A DNA stretch of 64,000 nucleotides from contig NC_089598.1 in the NCBI RefSeq assembly GCF_019320115.1, forward strand, positions 32,321,983 to 32,385,982. The letters run 5' to 3'. The notes below the pieces were generated by a model, which was not told the DNA's origin, made no database searches, and worked only from the letters and a program-made list of their open reading frames with translations. The position numbers were made by a program, and so were the translations under genes. Shown in pieces: positions 10,080 to 22,083 of this stretch. Numbering within the stretch: position 1 is the first letter of the stretch; every line of letters starts with the position of its first letter. Source of the DNA: Miscanthus floridulus. Lineage: Eukaryota > Streptophyta > Magnoliopsida > Poales > Poaceae.

Positions 10080-13000
10080 TAAAGATGGCAACGGGGCCCC
10101 GATCCCTGATTCCCCGCGGGGAATTCCCCTATTAGGGGACGGTGATGGGATCAATTGACCCCCCATGAGGATTTAAATGGTAGGAAATCAGTCCCCGCCG
10201 GGTCTGGCGGGTACGGGGATGGGATCAGTCCCCCCGTCCCCGATCCCCACAAACCCGATCCACTATCTAAGGCCCATTGGTACTGAAGAAGTAAAAGGCC
10301 CGTCTAAAGGCCCAATAGCCAGCCAAGAATATATAATGTGAGCTGTGTAACCCTAACTCTACCGCTCCTCATTTCTTCTCCCCAACCGCAACTTTGCTTT
10401 CTCCACCAGCCGGCTCCCGCACAAGCACAGCGCACACCAGCCGCCGGTGAACTCCACGTCTCCACCAGGCTTTGCTCCCTGTCCGCATACCCACGCGGAC
10501 ATGCCACCATAGGTACGAGTGAGCTGCCGCGCTCGGCGGTTGAAAGGTCCTTGTTTGGTTTTGGTAATTGAGTGACAACTTAGGTGGACTAATTGTATTT
10601 ATGTGAGATACATAGGTGATTAGTCCATAGGTACATGTGTGTGAGCAACATATGCCATGGAGGTGAAAATAGCTTAGAGATGTTGCAAAGCTCACATATG
10701 TGATGATGAAGGAGCTTAAATGCACATGAGACATGACATTGAGTCATGTGATCAAGGTGGAGAAGATCAAGACAAGACTTGGCTTGATGGACCGGTTGCA
10801 AACGTGAAGGGCAAGTCAAAGGCTTTGGAGTGATGGACCGCGTGGCGGTGAAGCTTGAGCAAGACTTGGCGCCGATGGACGATGGCAACGGTGAAGAGCA
10901 AATAAAGTCAAGATCGATGAACCAATATGATCATGTGATGATATGAAGTGGATCATATCATTGTTGATCGTGTTGGTGCATGTGTTGCATCAACATTGGA
11001 GGAGATGGAATGGAATACGCAAGGCAAAGGTATAACCTAGGGTATTTTATTTCACCGGTCATAGGTGTGTAGAGAAGTTTATGACCGGGTTTAGGATAAA
11101 TGGCCATACTATCAAGAGGGGCAAACTTGTTTGTATATCGGTCATCTAGTGCCACTCGAGTGATCTAACTTTGCATTGTCACTAGGATCGAGTGGCGTGG
11201 CAAGTTGAGTGGCTAACATCCTTTGGAAAATGATTGTGAAAATGCTAACACACATACACATAGTGGTGTACACTTGGTGGTGTTGGCACATTTACAAAGG
11301 AGGTGGTGTTTGCAGGGTTGAGATGGGTTTGGGTCCCTCTCTCCCTCCCGCCTCGCAAGCTCGGCGGGATTTGGCGCTTTCGGGAAAATGGAATGCCTAT
11401 TTTCTATTGCGCCGGATGCAAATTCTTATGGTTAGCACATTGGAGCAAGGGTGAAGAAGTTAGAAGTGAAAACAAGTTGGTCACGAAGACACTGGCGTCG
11501 GTCAACTGATCAGACGCTGGGTCTGAAAGCACCGGACGCTGGTAGGCTGCGTCCGATCAGGCTGACGTACGATGACACAGAAGCTGGAGTGTGACCGGAC
11601 GCTGGCTACGTCCGATCAAGTGTGACCGGACGCGTCCGGTCGAGGTCGGTACCTTACTGGATACGACCGGACGATGGGGGTTCAGCGTCCGGTCAGTTGA
11701 AAGCTGCTGCGTCCGGTCAGGTCAAGTGACCGTTGGAATCGGGACACGTGGTCGTCTGCGAGCGACCGGACGCTGAGGTCCAGCGTCCGGTCAACACGAC
11801 CAGAGCGTCTGGTCGGCCCGACCGTTGCCCAGTGAAGGGGTAACGGCTAGTTTAGCCCTTGGGGCTATAAATAAAAGTGGCCTTCGGTCATGGCTGGTGT
11901 GGAGCACCTCAAGGGACTTAGTGTCCATGCTTGTGAGTGCTTGGGAGCCCTCCATCACACATATACTTGATAGTGATCATTCGATTGTGTGGGTAAGCGA
12001 TTCTAGTGCGATTGTATCATGAGGTTGCATCGAGTGGCACTAGGTGATCGAGTTGCAAGCCGGTGGTGCTTGTTACTCTTGGAGGTTGCCACCTCCTAGA
12101 CGGCTTGGTGGTGGTCTCCGTCGAAGCGCGCAAAAAGCTTGTGCGGCGCTCCGGAGAAGTGCTTGTGAGGGGCATTGTGCTCACCCCGCGGGAGCCACGA
12201 AGAGCAACTCTAGTAAAGCATGTCATTGAGCTACCCTCACTCAAGGGGTAGGTTCTTGCGGCGCCCGACGTGCGGGCTTAGCGGGTGATGCTAATTAGCC
12301 GCCGAACCACCAAGTGAGCGGTCGACACAACGGGGACTAGCGTGTTGGCAAACACGTGAACCTCGGGAGAAAAATCATCGTGTCAACCTTGTTCTTCCCG
12401 TTGGTTTGCATCCCCATTACACAAGCTTACAATTACTTTTATACATATTAAGTTTGTGTAGTTGCTCTTGTAATTAGATAGCTTGTGTAGCTTGCTAATT
12501 ATCTTCTTGCTTGTGTAGCATAGAAGTAGCTCCCTTGCGTGGCTAATTTGGTTTTAGTAACCTTGTTAGTCACATTGTTTAGTTTGTGTAGCTAAGTATT
12601 TGCGCTCTCTAATTAGGCATTGGTTGCCTTGTTATTGAGCATTGCTAGTGAGCTTTGTTGGCTTTGTGCTTTTACTTACTAGCATGTGTAGGAGCTCCCT
12701 TGTTGCTTAAAGTAATAGTGGCATAGGTTTGTGTGACCTTACTTCTAGAGTTGGTTAGGAGAGCTCTAGCTAGCCCGACACCTTTGTTGCTTGATTAGTA
12801 TCTTTGCAAGGTGCTAGTGAACATAGATAGAGGGGTATAGTCTTGGCTAGACCGATATTTTTAATTCCGCATTTGTATCGGTTAGCCAACGTGATTAAGG
12901 TTTAAAAAGGACTATTCACCTCCCTCTAGTCGCCATCTCAACCCTTCAATGGTCCTGCCTGCAGTCCGCTCACATCCTAAATCTCTGTCATGGTCCCCAA

Positions 13001-13447
13001 CCAAATCCACAAGGAGTGGGCGCAAGATGGACGTGGTCAGTGGTCAAGACTCAAGAATCAAGATGCTGACTACTGAGAACTGTAGGGAGTGGATAGCCTC
13101 GTAGTAGTATACTTTTTTCTGGCATGTATTTTCTTTGGATCTGAGATGAGAGAACTAGTCTTTTTTTAGTCTTCTTTCTCTTCGGCATGTATTTTCTTTG
13201 GATTTGAAAAAATAGAACTAGCGTATCATTCTTTCTTTGCATTCTATGAGATTAGAAACTGGTTTGATTTTGCCCTTTCTGCTCTAGCAGAGTACACCAC
13301 GGGGATTAAATCTCCGCGCGGGGACGGGGATGGAAAGAAAGTTTCCCCCGCGAGTGTTGACGGGGACGGGGATGGGGAAAGTCTGTCCCCGCGGGGACGG
13401 GGATAGGGTGCTAACCCCCGACGGGAAATTCCCCGTTGCCATCTTTA
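10080..13447. mobile_element. Non-autonomous hAT element, 8-bp target duplication
   Basis: The ends are TAAAGATGGCAACGGGG and its exact reverse complement at 13431-13447. The flanking 8-bp duplication TGCGCAGT lies at 10072-10079 and 13448-13455, the hAT size class. Both subterminal regions are dense in GGGGACGGGGAT-type motifs, typical of grass hAT ends. No transposase is present. The interior is a promoter or 5'UTR-like segment (10300-10540, 12949-13290), interrupted by a solo LTR. Confidence 0.9.
10541..12948 (+). mobile_element. Solo LTR (2.4 kb, Copia SIRE/Maximus-like) inside the hAT
   Basis: The sequence starts TGAAAGGTCCTTGTTTGG and ends CTAGTCGCCATCTCAACCCT followed by TCA, the shape of long Copia LTRs in grasses. 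No primer-binding site follows, so it is a solo LTR left by recombination. The flanking pentamers GCGGT and ATGGT match imperfectly. Between 11510 and 11820 the motif CCGGACGCTGG...GCGTCCGGTC recurs in both orientations. The family name is from memory of the end sequence. Confidence 0.7.
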
Positions 13448-13455
13448 TGCGCAGT

Positions 13456-13985
13456 GCCGAGGGCGCGGTAATAGAGCCCCGTGGCGGGGTGTAGTTAAGC
13501 CCGCCGCGGGATCCACAGGTGCGACGCCGGTGGGAGCCTCCGCCAAGTCGTCAAGGCAGGCAGCGCCAACTCTGAGATCGACGAGCCAAGTAGCGCCAAT
13601 TTCGTCGGTTAGGGCTAGGAATCAAGAATCTCTTCTTATTTTCCGCTATTTTTCTTTGCACGTTACGGTGGTCCGATGTTAAACTGCTACGATTTATAAG
13701 TAGGCACATCCAAAATTGCATACTTGCACGCGCGAGAAAAATCTTGCTGTTGTTTCTCAGCGGGCATGGGGCATATGCAGCGTGATCGCTGGACTGGGCT
13801 GGCCAGCCTCCTCACAAAAACACTGTTTATTAGAACCAGCCAGCAGTACTTCTCTCTCACATAAACGAACCAGCAACGATACGAACCGGCCAAACAAACA
13901 GGGCTATGGATTCCCAAGTGAACGCGGTAACAGTTCAGCTAATAAATAGGCCAGATCATACCAAAAAAGAGGCGGTTTGTTGTAT
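13456..13985. other. Sequence between hAT and Pack-MULE, MITE-like end
   Basis: The first part continues the GC-rich locus split by the hAT. From about 13690 to 13905 it resembles a MITE end (AACGAACCAGCAACGATACG, then ...CAAACAAACAGGGC). No coding sequence was recognised. Confidence 0.35.
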
Positions 13986-14169
13986 ATCATATAAGGGAAA
14001 ACGGTGTTTTTGCCCCTGTCCGGAAGCTCAATTGTGATTTTACCCTTATTTTTTCAACTTTGTGATTTTACCCCTGTTATTTTGAAACGAAGGAGCCGTT
14101 TGCCCCTGATTTGGATGTCCGTTAATTAGGGGGCTGATTAAACGATTTAAAAAAAATAAAACACATAAA

Positions 14170-14990
14170 ATCAAATGCGAAATGACTTAAATGCCCTTCC
14201 TCTTCGTTCTTATCTGCTCGTTCTCTTCGCTGCTATCTGCTCGCGACAGCGAGTCCGGGTGGCAACGGCGGCGTCCCTGGCTTCTCTTCCCCGACGCAGA
14301 CAGGTGAGGCCTCCCCAGCGCGTTATCTGGCGAAGCCCCTCCCCGGCGTGGATCTGGCGAAGCCCCTCCCGACGCAGGCAGGCGAGCCCCTCCCGGCGCG
14401 GATCCGGTGCAGACAGAGAACGCCGCGAGGACGAGGCCGAGGAAGGGGAGTGGCTGCAGCATCCGCACGACGCAAGCGGCGGAGAGACGTCGGCTCTGAC
14501 ACGAGCCGTCGCCGCGGCGTGCGCGAACATGGACCCCTCCGCGCTGGTGGACGCGCTGTGCCTCAGCGGCAGGAGCTCCTTCCGCGCGTTCCTCCCGGCG
14601 CTGCTTCCTCCTCCGACTCCTCCTCCGACCCCTCTCGGGTCTCGGCCCTCGCTCTCGTCGTTGCGTGCCGCGGCTTTAGCCGCCAATTGCCCCACAGTGC
14701 GGGTGGGATCCTCCGGCCTCAGATCTGCCTGATGCACGGCTGGTGCGCTTGAGGCTTTGCTGACATTGGGGGTGGTTTCCCGTTTCCTCAGCGCTAGGGG
14801 GCTTACTCGCTGCTGCGGCGGGGCGACCAGGTCCGGTGCGATGCGTTCCTCATTCCTCATCTTTCAATTCTAACTTGGTGTATATGACAGGTGTACTGAA
14901 CTGTATTTTTCGTGTGCAGGGGAGCGTGGGTTCGCAGAGCGCGGTGGCGTCCAAATCCGGCCGACAAGACCGTAAGAACTTAATGTAAGT
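14170..14990 (+). other. GC-rich captured segment in the Pack-MULE, origin unrecognised
   Basis: Open frames run through a GC-rich region with imperfect tandem copies of GGCGAAGCCCCTCCC (14325-14395) and a stretch encoding MDPSALVDALCLSGRSSFRA. No family was recognised. It probably derives from the first exon of a second donor gene. From 14990 to 15678 the sequence is AT-rich and intron-like. Confidence 0.4.
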
Positions 14991-15678
14991 CCATATCCGT
15001 ATCTGTGTGTTCGAAAATGATGCTTCAGGATGCATACAGAACAAACAATTCAATTGGTTCTTGTTTTCTGAGGAACCAGCAAATTGACTCCACCTTGGGT
15101 TATGTTTGATTTTGATATCTAGAGCTCAGACTTGATTAGGACTAATGTGGTTTTGCAACTTTTGCCATACTGGTATCCGAGGTGAGTTGGAAGTAGGGAG
15201 TATGAAAGCTGCATTGTCTGCAGCAAAATCTGGCATTCAACCTATAGCAGATAGCCAGATGCTTGTAGTAATGTAAGCGGCATCTAGCACTTTAGCAGAT
15301 CAAAATCGCAGTATGGTTAAAATATGGCCTGTGTCCGGTTGTGTTGAAGTTGAAATGATCTCAGGTGTCAAATGGACGTCAATCAATTGTTGTCAAAAAG
15401 TATAAATATATGTAGATAGATGTATTCAAATATTCCTATCATGTGACCTAGAGGTTTCAATGTAAAAGTACAATGAGATAGAAATTCACCCATTCATCTC
15501 AATTCTCAAACCGCCAAATGGTGAGGATTGCAATTTCTGTAGGGTTTGGAGTCTGTTGGCATGATGATATTCCTGAACATTGTGTAGGTAGCTAGCCATA
15601 GCAAGAACTAGAAACTGGCATCATCGTGGAGAATCGTGAAAGGAGATGAGACATATATGGGATGTTGTTTCTTTCTAG

Positions 15679-16519
15679 AGATTCGATTACATGGCCAGTA
15701 AGGAAAGTCATTCCTATTATACCTGGGGATTACAGGTAATTTGATTCGTGGATCCTAATGTCATTCTAGCCTGTATTGTTAAATCACATAGGAAAGATCA
15801 TAATTCATAACTGATTATATATACAGTGATCTGGAACTGAAGCCTGTTGGTACCTTGGAAGTCAAGCTTGTGCAGGCAAGAGATTTGACAAACAAAGATC
15901 TGATAGGAAAATCGGATCCTTTTGCCATTGTATATGTACGCCTATTACCAGACAAAATGAAGAGAAGTAAAACAATTGTAAGTTTAGTTGCTTGTTTGTG
16001 AGCTCTGTCTTTTGGGGTTATTTCTAATCGCTTTATTCAACTACTTTACAGAACAATGATCTGAACTCTATCTGGAATGAACACTTTGAGTTTACTGTTG
16101 AAGATGCTGATACTCAGAGTGTAACCGTGAAGATTTATGATGATGGCATTCAAGAATCTGAATTGATTGGCTGTGCTCAAGTCAGGCTGAAGGATCTACA
16201 ACCAGGCAAATTGAAGGATGTCTAGCTAAAACTTGTAAAAGATCTAGAGATTCAAAGGGACAGGAAAGATCGGGGTCAGGTGAGCCTGATTTTCATGAAA
16301 GCAGCACTGCTCACTTTTCCTTTCCCTGACCCTAGAAAATAGTCTTATTTCTTTTTCTTTTTGAGGAACAAGCTTTACCATGCCTTGTTATCATCCATCG
16401 GGGGTGCTGTCATAGAGGTACATAATATTTTCCTCGTGGCATACATGATTAAAACAGGTGCACCTTGAGCTGCTCTACTGTCCATTTGACATGAAGGAAG
16501 AGGCACCAAATCCTTTCGG
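15679..16519 (+). pseudogene. Captured synaptotagmin-like (C2 domain) gene fragment, four exons
   Basis: Exons 15679-15735, 15827-15977, 16052-16279 and 16458-16519 are joined by GT-AG introns with compatible phases. They encode WPVRKVIPIIPGDYS, then DLELKPVGTLEVKLVQARDL (start of a C2 domain), GKSDPFAIVYV with the calcium-site Asp, NSIWNEHFEF, and VHLELLYCPFDMKEEAPNPF. This matches plant extended-synaptotagmin-like proteins, which tether ER to plasma membrane and bind lipid through C2 domains. A TAG near 16222 sits where Trp is expected (KDV-W-LKLVKDLEIQ). The fragment lacks the N-terminal membrane anchor and SMP domain, and ends where the MULE arm begins at 16520. It is a transposon-borne copy, not the functional gene. 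Confidence 0.85.
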
Positions 16520-16750
16520 CTAAACAGGGGCAAAATCACAATTAGGCATAAAAACAAGGGGCAAAATCGCATGGGCATTCATGTCTTTTGTACAAAGTTT
16601 AACACCGTTAGGGGTGGATGACGGAGCAGGGGCAAACTGGTGCTTCGTGAATGGCACAGTAGGGGTAAATTCACAAAGTCAAAAAAATAGGGGCAAAATC
16701 ACAATTTCAATACAAAACAAGGGTACAAACGCAAGAGCCCCATCATATAA

Positions 16751-17701
16751 AGCATGTGGCGCGGTATGCAATCATTTGTTGGAGACTTAAACCTCATGTG
16801 GCTTATATTTTTGGCGCATTTATTTTACAGTTGTAGGTATTTTTGTCGTTCGGACTTGATGTGCCGGGAAAAAACACAAACGAAATAGGGACGCGATGCA
16901 AACTGAAACGTCGGTTGAACGTAGACTGGGAAAGGAAAACAGAACAGGCAAAAAAAAAAAAGAGTACGGCAGAAATTGGGAAGCGGACTGAAATACAGAT
17001 TGAATGTGGCGGACTGGAATACGGATTGAACGTGGACTGGAATATGGATTGAACATAGACCGTAAAATGAATATACGGAAGGAAGAGGTAGAAAAGAAAG
17101 TACGGCGAAAAATTTGTCTCTTTATTATTAGGTATAGATATGTTGCTTTTACTCAATATTTGAATAGATATTTGCATCCGACATTCACCGAATCTGATTC
17201 ATACCATATTCGATACTCATTATTCGTATCCGTTACCGAGACAATCCATATTCGCATATGTATCCAACAGCTATCTGTGTCCGAAACCGAATCCGAACAT
17301 AAATATGAAAATAAATATGACATCAACGATATCTGTTCGTATCCGATCTGTTTTTATCGAGCCAGCATGAGCTCAGTAATGAAAATTTTATTTTCTCGTA
17401 TATAATGCATGTATTGCCAAAAAAAAATAATGCTGTGTCCCCCCAATGTCGTCAACAAATCAGATGACTGGCAAAAAATCCCTCAAAAAAAAAATGACTG
17501 GCCAAAACAGAAACTAATAACACCACATAAAGCAACCTACTCTGATATCGATCAGAATGAGCTGTATACGAGGCATGAATACAGCACGCTCGCTGCCTGA
17601 CTGTTAACCACTAAGGCCAGTAATTCCACATTTCCATTCTGAAAAATCTTTACAGCCTTGACTGATCCTCCCAGTTTTCCACACATAACATACCCCAGTG
17701 T
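16751..17701. other. AT-rich intergenic DNA with degenerate hAT-like repeats
   Basis: From about 16880 to 17380 there are repeated CGGATTGAACGTGGACTGGAA-type units and, further on, ATTCGTATCCG motifs in opposite orientation, resembling decayed hAT subterminal regions. No gene was seen. Confidence 0.35.
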
Positions 17702-17950
17702 GCCCTTGTTTAGTTCTCCAAAAGTGCACTATGCAAAAAGAAGATTTCCCGTCACATCAAACTTGCGGTACATGCATGGAGTGCTAAATGTAGATGAAAT
17801 AAAAAACTAATTGCATAGTTTGCTTTAACTTTGCGAGACAAATCTTTTGAGCCTAATTAGTCAATGTTTAGACAATAATTCACAAAAACAAATGAAATGC
17901 TACAGTGGAGAATTGTACACTATGCAAAATTTGCTGAACTAAACGCGCCC
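17702..17950. mobile_element. MITE of the common grass TTGTTTAGTTC family
   Basis: The ends GCCCTTGTTTAGTTC and GAACTAAACGCGCCC are near-perfect inverted repeats. The interior contains the familiar conserved blocks ACATGCATGGAGTGCTAAAT and GAGCCTAATTAGTCAATG, and it has no coding capacity. It lies ~380 bp upstream of the annexin start codon, within its likely promoter region. Confidence 0.75.
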
Positions 17951-18328
17951 TGCGTATTATGGACAAAGAAATTTGGAGTCAAGTTCTACTCCAAATTTCT
18001 ATTAGCTTCCATTACAGAGGAATATATATTAATTTATATTATATAGTATGATCCAGATTAGGTTTTATTGGGCTTATCCCATATCCGACTTATTCAACTT
18101 ATTTTCTTAGTCGAAATAATATTTTTTTCTCACAATAATTCAGTTAAAACATAGTTTTTCCGTTTAGGTTGAGCTAAAATTCGGCCGGCCGAATGGTGCA
18201 CACGCTAGAGGCACTCCCCCAGGTTACCTGTCGCCTTCTCTCCCCCTGCATTTCCGCGCAGGCCTGCTGCGTGCCCCTGCTCCCCCTGTTTCGGCTGTCC
18301 CCTCGATCCCGCATCACAGTCACCGGGA
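17951..18328 (+). promoter_or_regulatory. Annexin upstream region and 5'UTR
   Basis: An AT-rich stretch (18000-18180), including TTATATTATATAG, gives way to a C-rich leader directly before the annexin start codon at 18329. A transcription start cannot be placed from sequence alone. Confidence 0.4.
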
Positions 18329-18785
18329 ATGGCGACGCTCAAGGTCCCAGCCACTGTCCCTCCCGTCGCCGATGACTGCGAGCAGCTCCGCAAGGCATTC
18401 CAAGGTCAGTGCCTCCGCTCTTCAAACCTTGTCTCGGCGTGATGCTTGCATTCTCTATTTCTCTTGTCCGCGCGATCCCTGCGAGGCCGCGACGTACGGT
18501 CGCGGCGTGACGCGCGATCGTGCGATCTGACGGTGCGTTTGTCTTCCCGCGGGCTTGCAGGGTGGGGCACGAACGAGGCGCTCATCATCTCCATCCTCGG
18601 CCACCGCGACGCCGCGCAGCGCCGCGCTATCCGCCGCGCCTACGCCGAGGCCCACGGCGAGGAGCTCCTCCGCTCCATCACGGACGAGATCTCCGGCGAC
18701 TTCGAGGTAAAGCGAGAGATCCGCCACTGATCATTGCCACATGCGCGGGCATCTCCCTCCGCGCGACCAACCGTCTCCATCCAGA

Positions 18786-18818
<33 letters not shown>

Positions 18819-21559
18819 TTGTGTGTCTGACCGGGCTGTGATGGGACCAGAGGGCCGTGATCCTGTGGACGCTGGACCCAGCGGAGCGGGACGCGGTGCT
18901 GGCCAACGAGGCGGCGCGGAAGTGGCAGCCCGGGAACCGCGTGCTCGTCGAGATCGCCTGCACGCGCACCTCCGCGCAGATCTTCGCGGCCAGGCAGGCG
19001 TATCACGAGCGGTTCAAGCGCTCGCTTGAGGAGGACATCGCTGCGCACGTCACTGGGGACTTCCGCAAGGTGATGCGTTCTCGCTCTCGCCTGTTTTCCT
19101 TGCCTGTAGAATCAGTCTCGATATCTCGATCTGATATGTCCGTGTGCGGTCGGTTGGAAATTTGGAATTGCTACCTGGTTACCTTGGCCAAGGGTAACTG
19201 AATGTGGATCGAACCTTTATCTGTTCATTTTCGTTTCTTGATGTTGATCTAATGTAAGATATCGAGAAGTGAATTTGTGATTTGAGCTTACGAAGTTGAG
19301 AGATGAGTTCAGAATCATTAAATGCAATGCTTATGTTGTTGAATTTTGGCCCACCGTGTAATGAAATGTTAACTAAGTTGGTGGATCTAAAATATATTCG
19401 TTATGAGATTGTTAATTGTCGGATTCAGCTGTCTATCTGGTATCTGCACTCACAGTCATATAGATTGTTCTTTATGAAAAATACATTGTATATATGTCTT
19501 TTGCCTTTGTTGCATGCTGGTGATCTGTACAATTTAACACTCCAAGTTGCAGTTTTTTTATCCTCAAGGCAAAGCTCAAATGAAAATTCAGTCTTCTTTC
19601 CAAAATCTGATGCCCCCAAACCCACCATTGTCTTTTCTTGATTTTGTTTGTGTCAATGGTAAAATATGGTTAGGTGTGGATGTATGCAAGATTTGTATTG
19701 CTAGGGTCTACTACTTTAGAAGACGGCACACTCATTTTCATATCAATATTCGGGAACCTTATTCTAGTTTTTGCAAGCTCCCTGAGCTTTCAACAAAAGG
19801 AAAAAGATTGCGAGAGGGAAACTTGCCAAATTCTGTGACTTAACCTAACCTTTGTTTTGTTCTTCGTTTCAGCTTCTGGTGCCACTTGTAAGTACATATC
19901 GCTATGATGGACCAGAGGTCAACACAAGGTTGGCACACTCAGAAGCCAAACTACTTCATGAGAAGATCCATCACAAGGTTTACAGTGATGATGAGATCAT
20001 CAGAATCCTCACCACTAGGAGCAAACCTCAGCTGCTTGCTACATTCAATCATTACAATGATGCATTTGGCCACCGAATCAACAAGGTGCATATCATGTCA
20101 TAAACTTATCTTGTTGTTTGCTTTATAAAATCGTACAGGATGTGACCTTATTATGCCACATTTGTTCTGCTTATACGTGCTTCTGCATTGCATTACAGTT
20201 GAACCAGATTATTCATTTATCAAATGAGTAAGGTGCATACTGCCATTGCATGCTGTCCCTCATTTACATGTATGATGATCCACATCAATATAAATCGGCC
20301 ATTCATATTCTGAAGGAAAATAATAAGCTGCATGCTCTTACTAATATACTATCTGTTCTTACACTATCTTATAATACACTTATGAATTCAACCGTCCAAC
20401 TAGTAAGGAGCATGTGTAACATTGGGTAAGTTGTTCACTCATTTTAGTTTTTGTTCCCATCAAGATCAACCTCTTCCAATAGTTAGTGTTCAGATCCACT
20501 TTTGACAATCCATGTTCCTTATGGCTGGATTAGTTGCATTATGTTGCTTTGTCCATTAAGATCGATACATTTTGTTGGTCTATTTTCATCCGCAGCTTGT
20601 TCTGTTTGGTCTTTGGTACAGAAATTTCATGACGCTCTAGCAAAGCTATCCATGTTCAGAACTATATACATCTGCAGTCAAAATTTCTTTTCTAGATCAT
20701 TTAATGTGTTCATGTTTCCTCAGTCTTTTTAAGAGAATGAGTTTCATATTCATCTGTAGATATATGCATGATCATTTCGAGTCTATATTGAGTGGCAGGA
20801 CTCCTTCCTAATTTCTGCTAAAATAATTGTTAGCATGATCACTCAGGTCTTTTGCATAGTTCACAAAATCTGGTGCTGGAATTTATGTCTGTGAAAATGG
20901 CATTTTTCTTACAGATAATATCATTACTATCTACCACTGTGGAATTACCTTGCTACTTAGATGTTAGAAGGAAGTATTACTCTTATCAATCAGATTTAAT
21001 GATTGTAGATCGAAAGTTTACTCAGCTCTCAAATGTCATTTAGAACATTGGGGGATGTTGTAAAAGTGCTTTGTTACAGTTCACTTTGATGTTTTGCTGT
21101 TGTCAGAGTTCCATTTCTGCACAATAGTACTCATCATTTGCTTGACCTACCAATGTCCAATTTCACATGTCTCCCTAGTATTATCAACCAAAAAAATTGC
21201 ATGATGCACCACCTCTTTTCTAGTAATTCCATGATAAGACGCTTTCTAATAACCTCCGTGATTCACAGGATCTGAAGGCTGACCCCAAGGATGAGTACCT
21301 CAAAACGCTGCGGGCAATCATCCGGTGCTTCAGTTGCCCCGACAGGTACTTTGAGAAGGTCGCCAGGCAGGCCATAGCGGGCCTAGGCACCGACGAGAAC
21401 GCCCTGACCAGGGTCATCACAACCCGCGCTGAGGTGGACCTGAAGCTGATTAAGGAGGCGTATCAGAAGAGGAACAGCGTGCCCCTGGAGCGCGCTGTCG
21501 CGGGGGACACCTCCGGCGACTACGAGAGCATGCTCCTCGCGCTCCTGGGACAGGAGTGA
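18329..21559 (+). CDS. Annexin (plant p33/p35 type), complete five-exon gene
   Basis: Exons 18329-18404, 18561-18706, 18851-19069, 19873-20085 and 21269-21559 join in phase to 945 nt, giving 314 residues, the usual plant annexin length. The protein starts [20 protein letters not shown] and shows four annexin repeats. Repeat 1 has a type II calcium site GWGT (26-29) with Glu68 38 residues later; repeat 4 has GLGT (256-259) with Asp298. Repeats 2 and 3 lack the GxGT motif, as in other plant annexins. His40, implicated in redox activity in plant annexins, and an IRI motif (190-192), associated with F-actin binding, are present. Annexins bind acidic membranes in a calcium-dependent way and act in secretion, calcium transport and stress responses. 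All splice sites are GT-AG, and no stop or frameshift is seen, so the gene looks functional. Confidence 0.96.
18786..18829 (+). repeat. (CT)n(GT)n microsatellite in annexin intron 2
   Basis: A CT dinucleotide run passes directly into a GT run, interrupted once, within the 144-bp intron between exons 2 and 3. It is a likely length-polymorphic marker. Confidence 0.9.
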
Positions 21560-21616
21560 TGAGCCGTGGTGCACTGGTGCCTCTCTGACCGGCGCCGTGG
21601 TGTCGTTCATGATCAT

Positions 21617-21622
21617 AATAAA
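21617..21622 (+). terminator. Candidate polyadenylation signal of the annexin gene
   Basis: AATAAA occurs 58 bp after the stop codon; further signals such as GATAAATAAG occur near 21702. Plant polyadenylation signals are loose, so the real site is uncertain. Confidence 0.5.
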
Positions 21623-21717
21623 CCTGGTATGCCTAGCTGTACGTGAGGTTGTTTCTTCGGACTTCGGTCCTGGTACTGTCGCTACAGCTTGCATAGCAGT
21701 GGTGATAAATAAGTTAC

Positions 21718-22083
21718 GGCAGTCCCAATGAAAGAAACTAGTAGTTTCTATAACATAGGATATCGTACCAAAAAAGTACTGCTTTCCAACCCATGGTTTC
21801 TATGAGTAATAACTATTTTCTTTTTCTCTCTCCCAACTCTATCTTTTCCTCCAATAGGAGTGCGACACGAGCTCCCTAGAAACTGGTAGTTTCTCCTCAA
21901 TGGCGATTTCGTGGTTTCTTGGTGCATTGGGTCAAGAGGAGACCTGGTTTCTTCATGAAGAAACCAGGTCTATGATTTTTGCTCTCTTTCTTTATTAATT
22001 ACGTTGCCATGTCAGCATTTTGTCTACGTGGTAAGTCATTTAATGAGGATAGAAACCATCATCAATGCATTATTGGGACTGCC
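21718..22083. mobile_element. MITE with GGCAGTCCCAAT termini, downstream of annexin
   Basis: Ends GGCAGTCCCAAT and ATTGGGACTGCC are perfect inverted repeats. The interior holds several copies of the AGAAACTNGTAGTTTCT palindrome and TGGTTTCTT motifs, as in a common grass MITE family. A target duplication was not clear. It starts 159 bp after the annexin stop codon. Confidence 0.75.

Larger units (their letters stand above)
13995..16741. mobile_element. Pack-MULE carrying host gene fragments, 9-bp target duplication
   Basis: The left arm (GTTTTTGCCCCTGTCC, then ATTGTGATTTTACCC) matches the reverse complement of the right arm ending at 16741, over roughly 130-200 bp. A perfect 9-bp duplication ATCATATAA flanks it at 13986-13994 and 16742-16750. 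There is no transposase. The interior carries a GC-rich captured segment (about 14170-14990) and four intron-containing exons of a synaptotagmin-like gene (15679-16519). Capture with introns means it happened at the DNA level, as known for Pack-MULEs. Confidence 0.92.

Noticed and set aside
9629..10166. Four overlapping frames of 86-146 codons near the hAT insertion
   Set aside because: All are low-complexity translations of GC-rich DNA, two run across the hAT boundary, and no splice or domain support exists.
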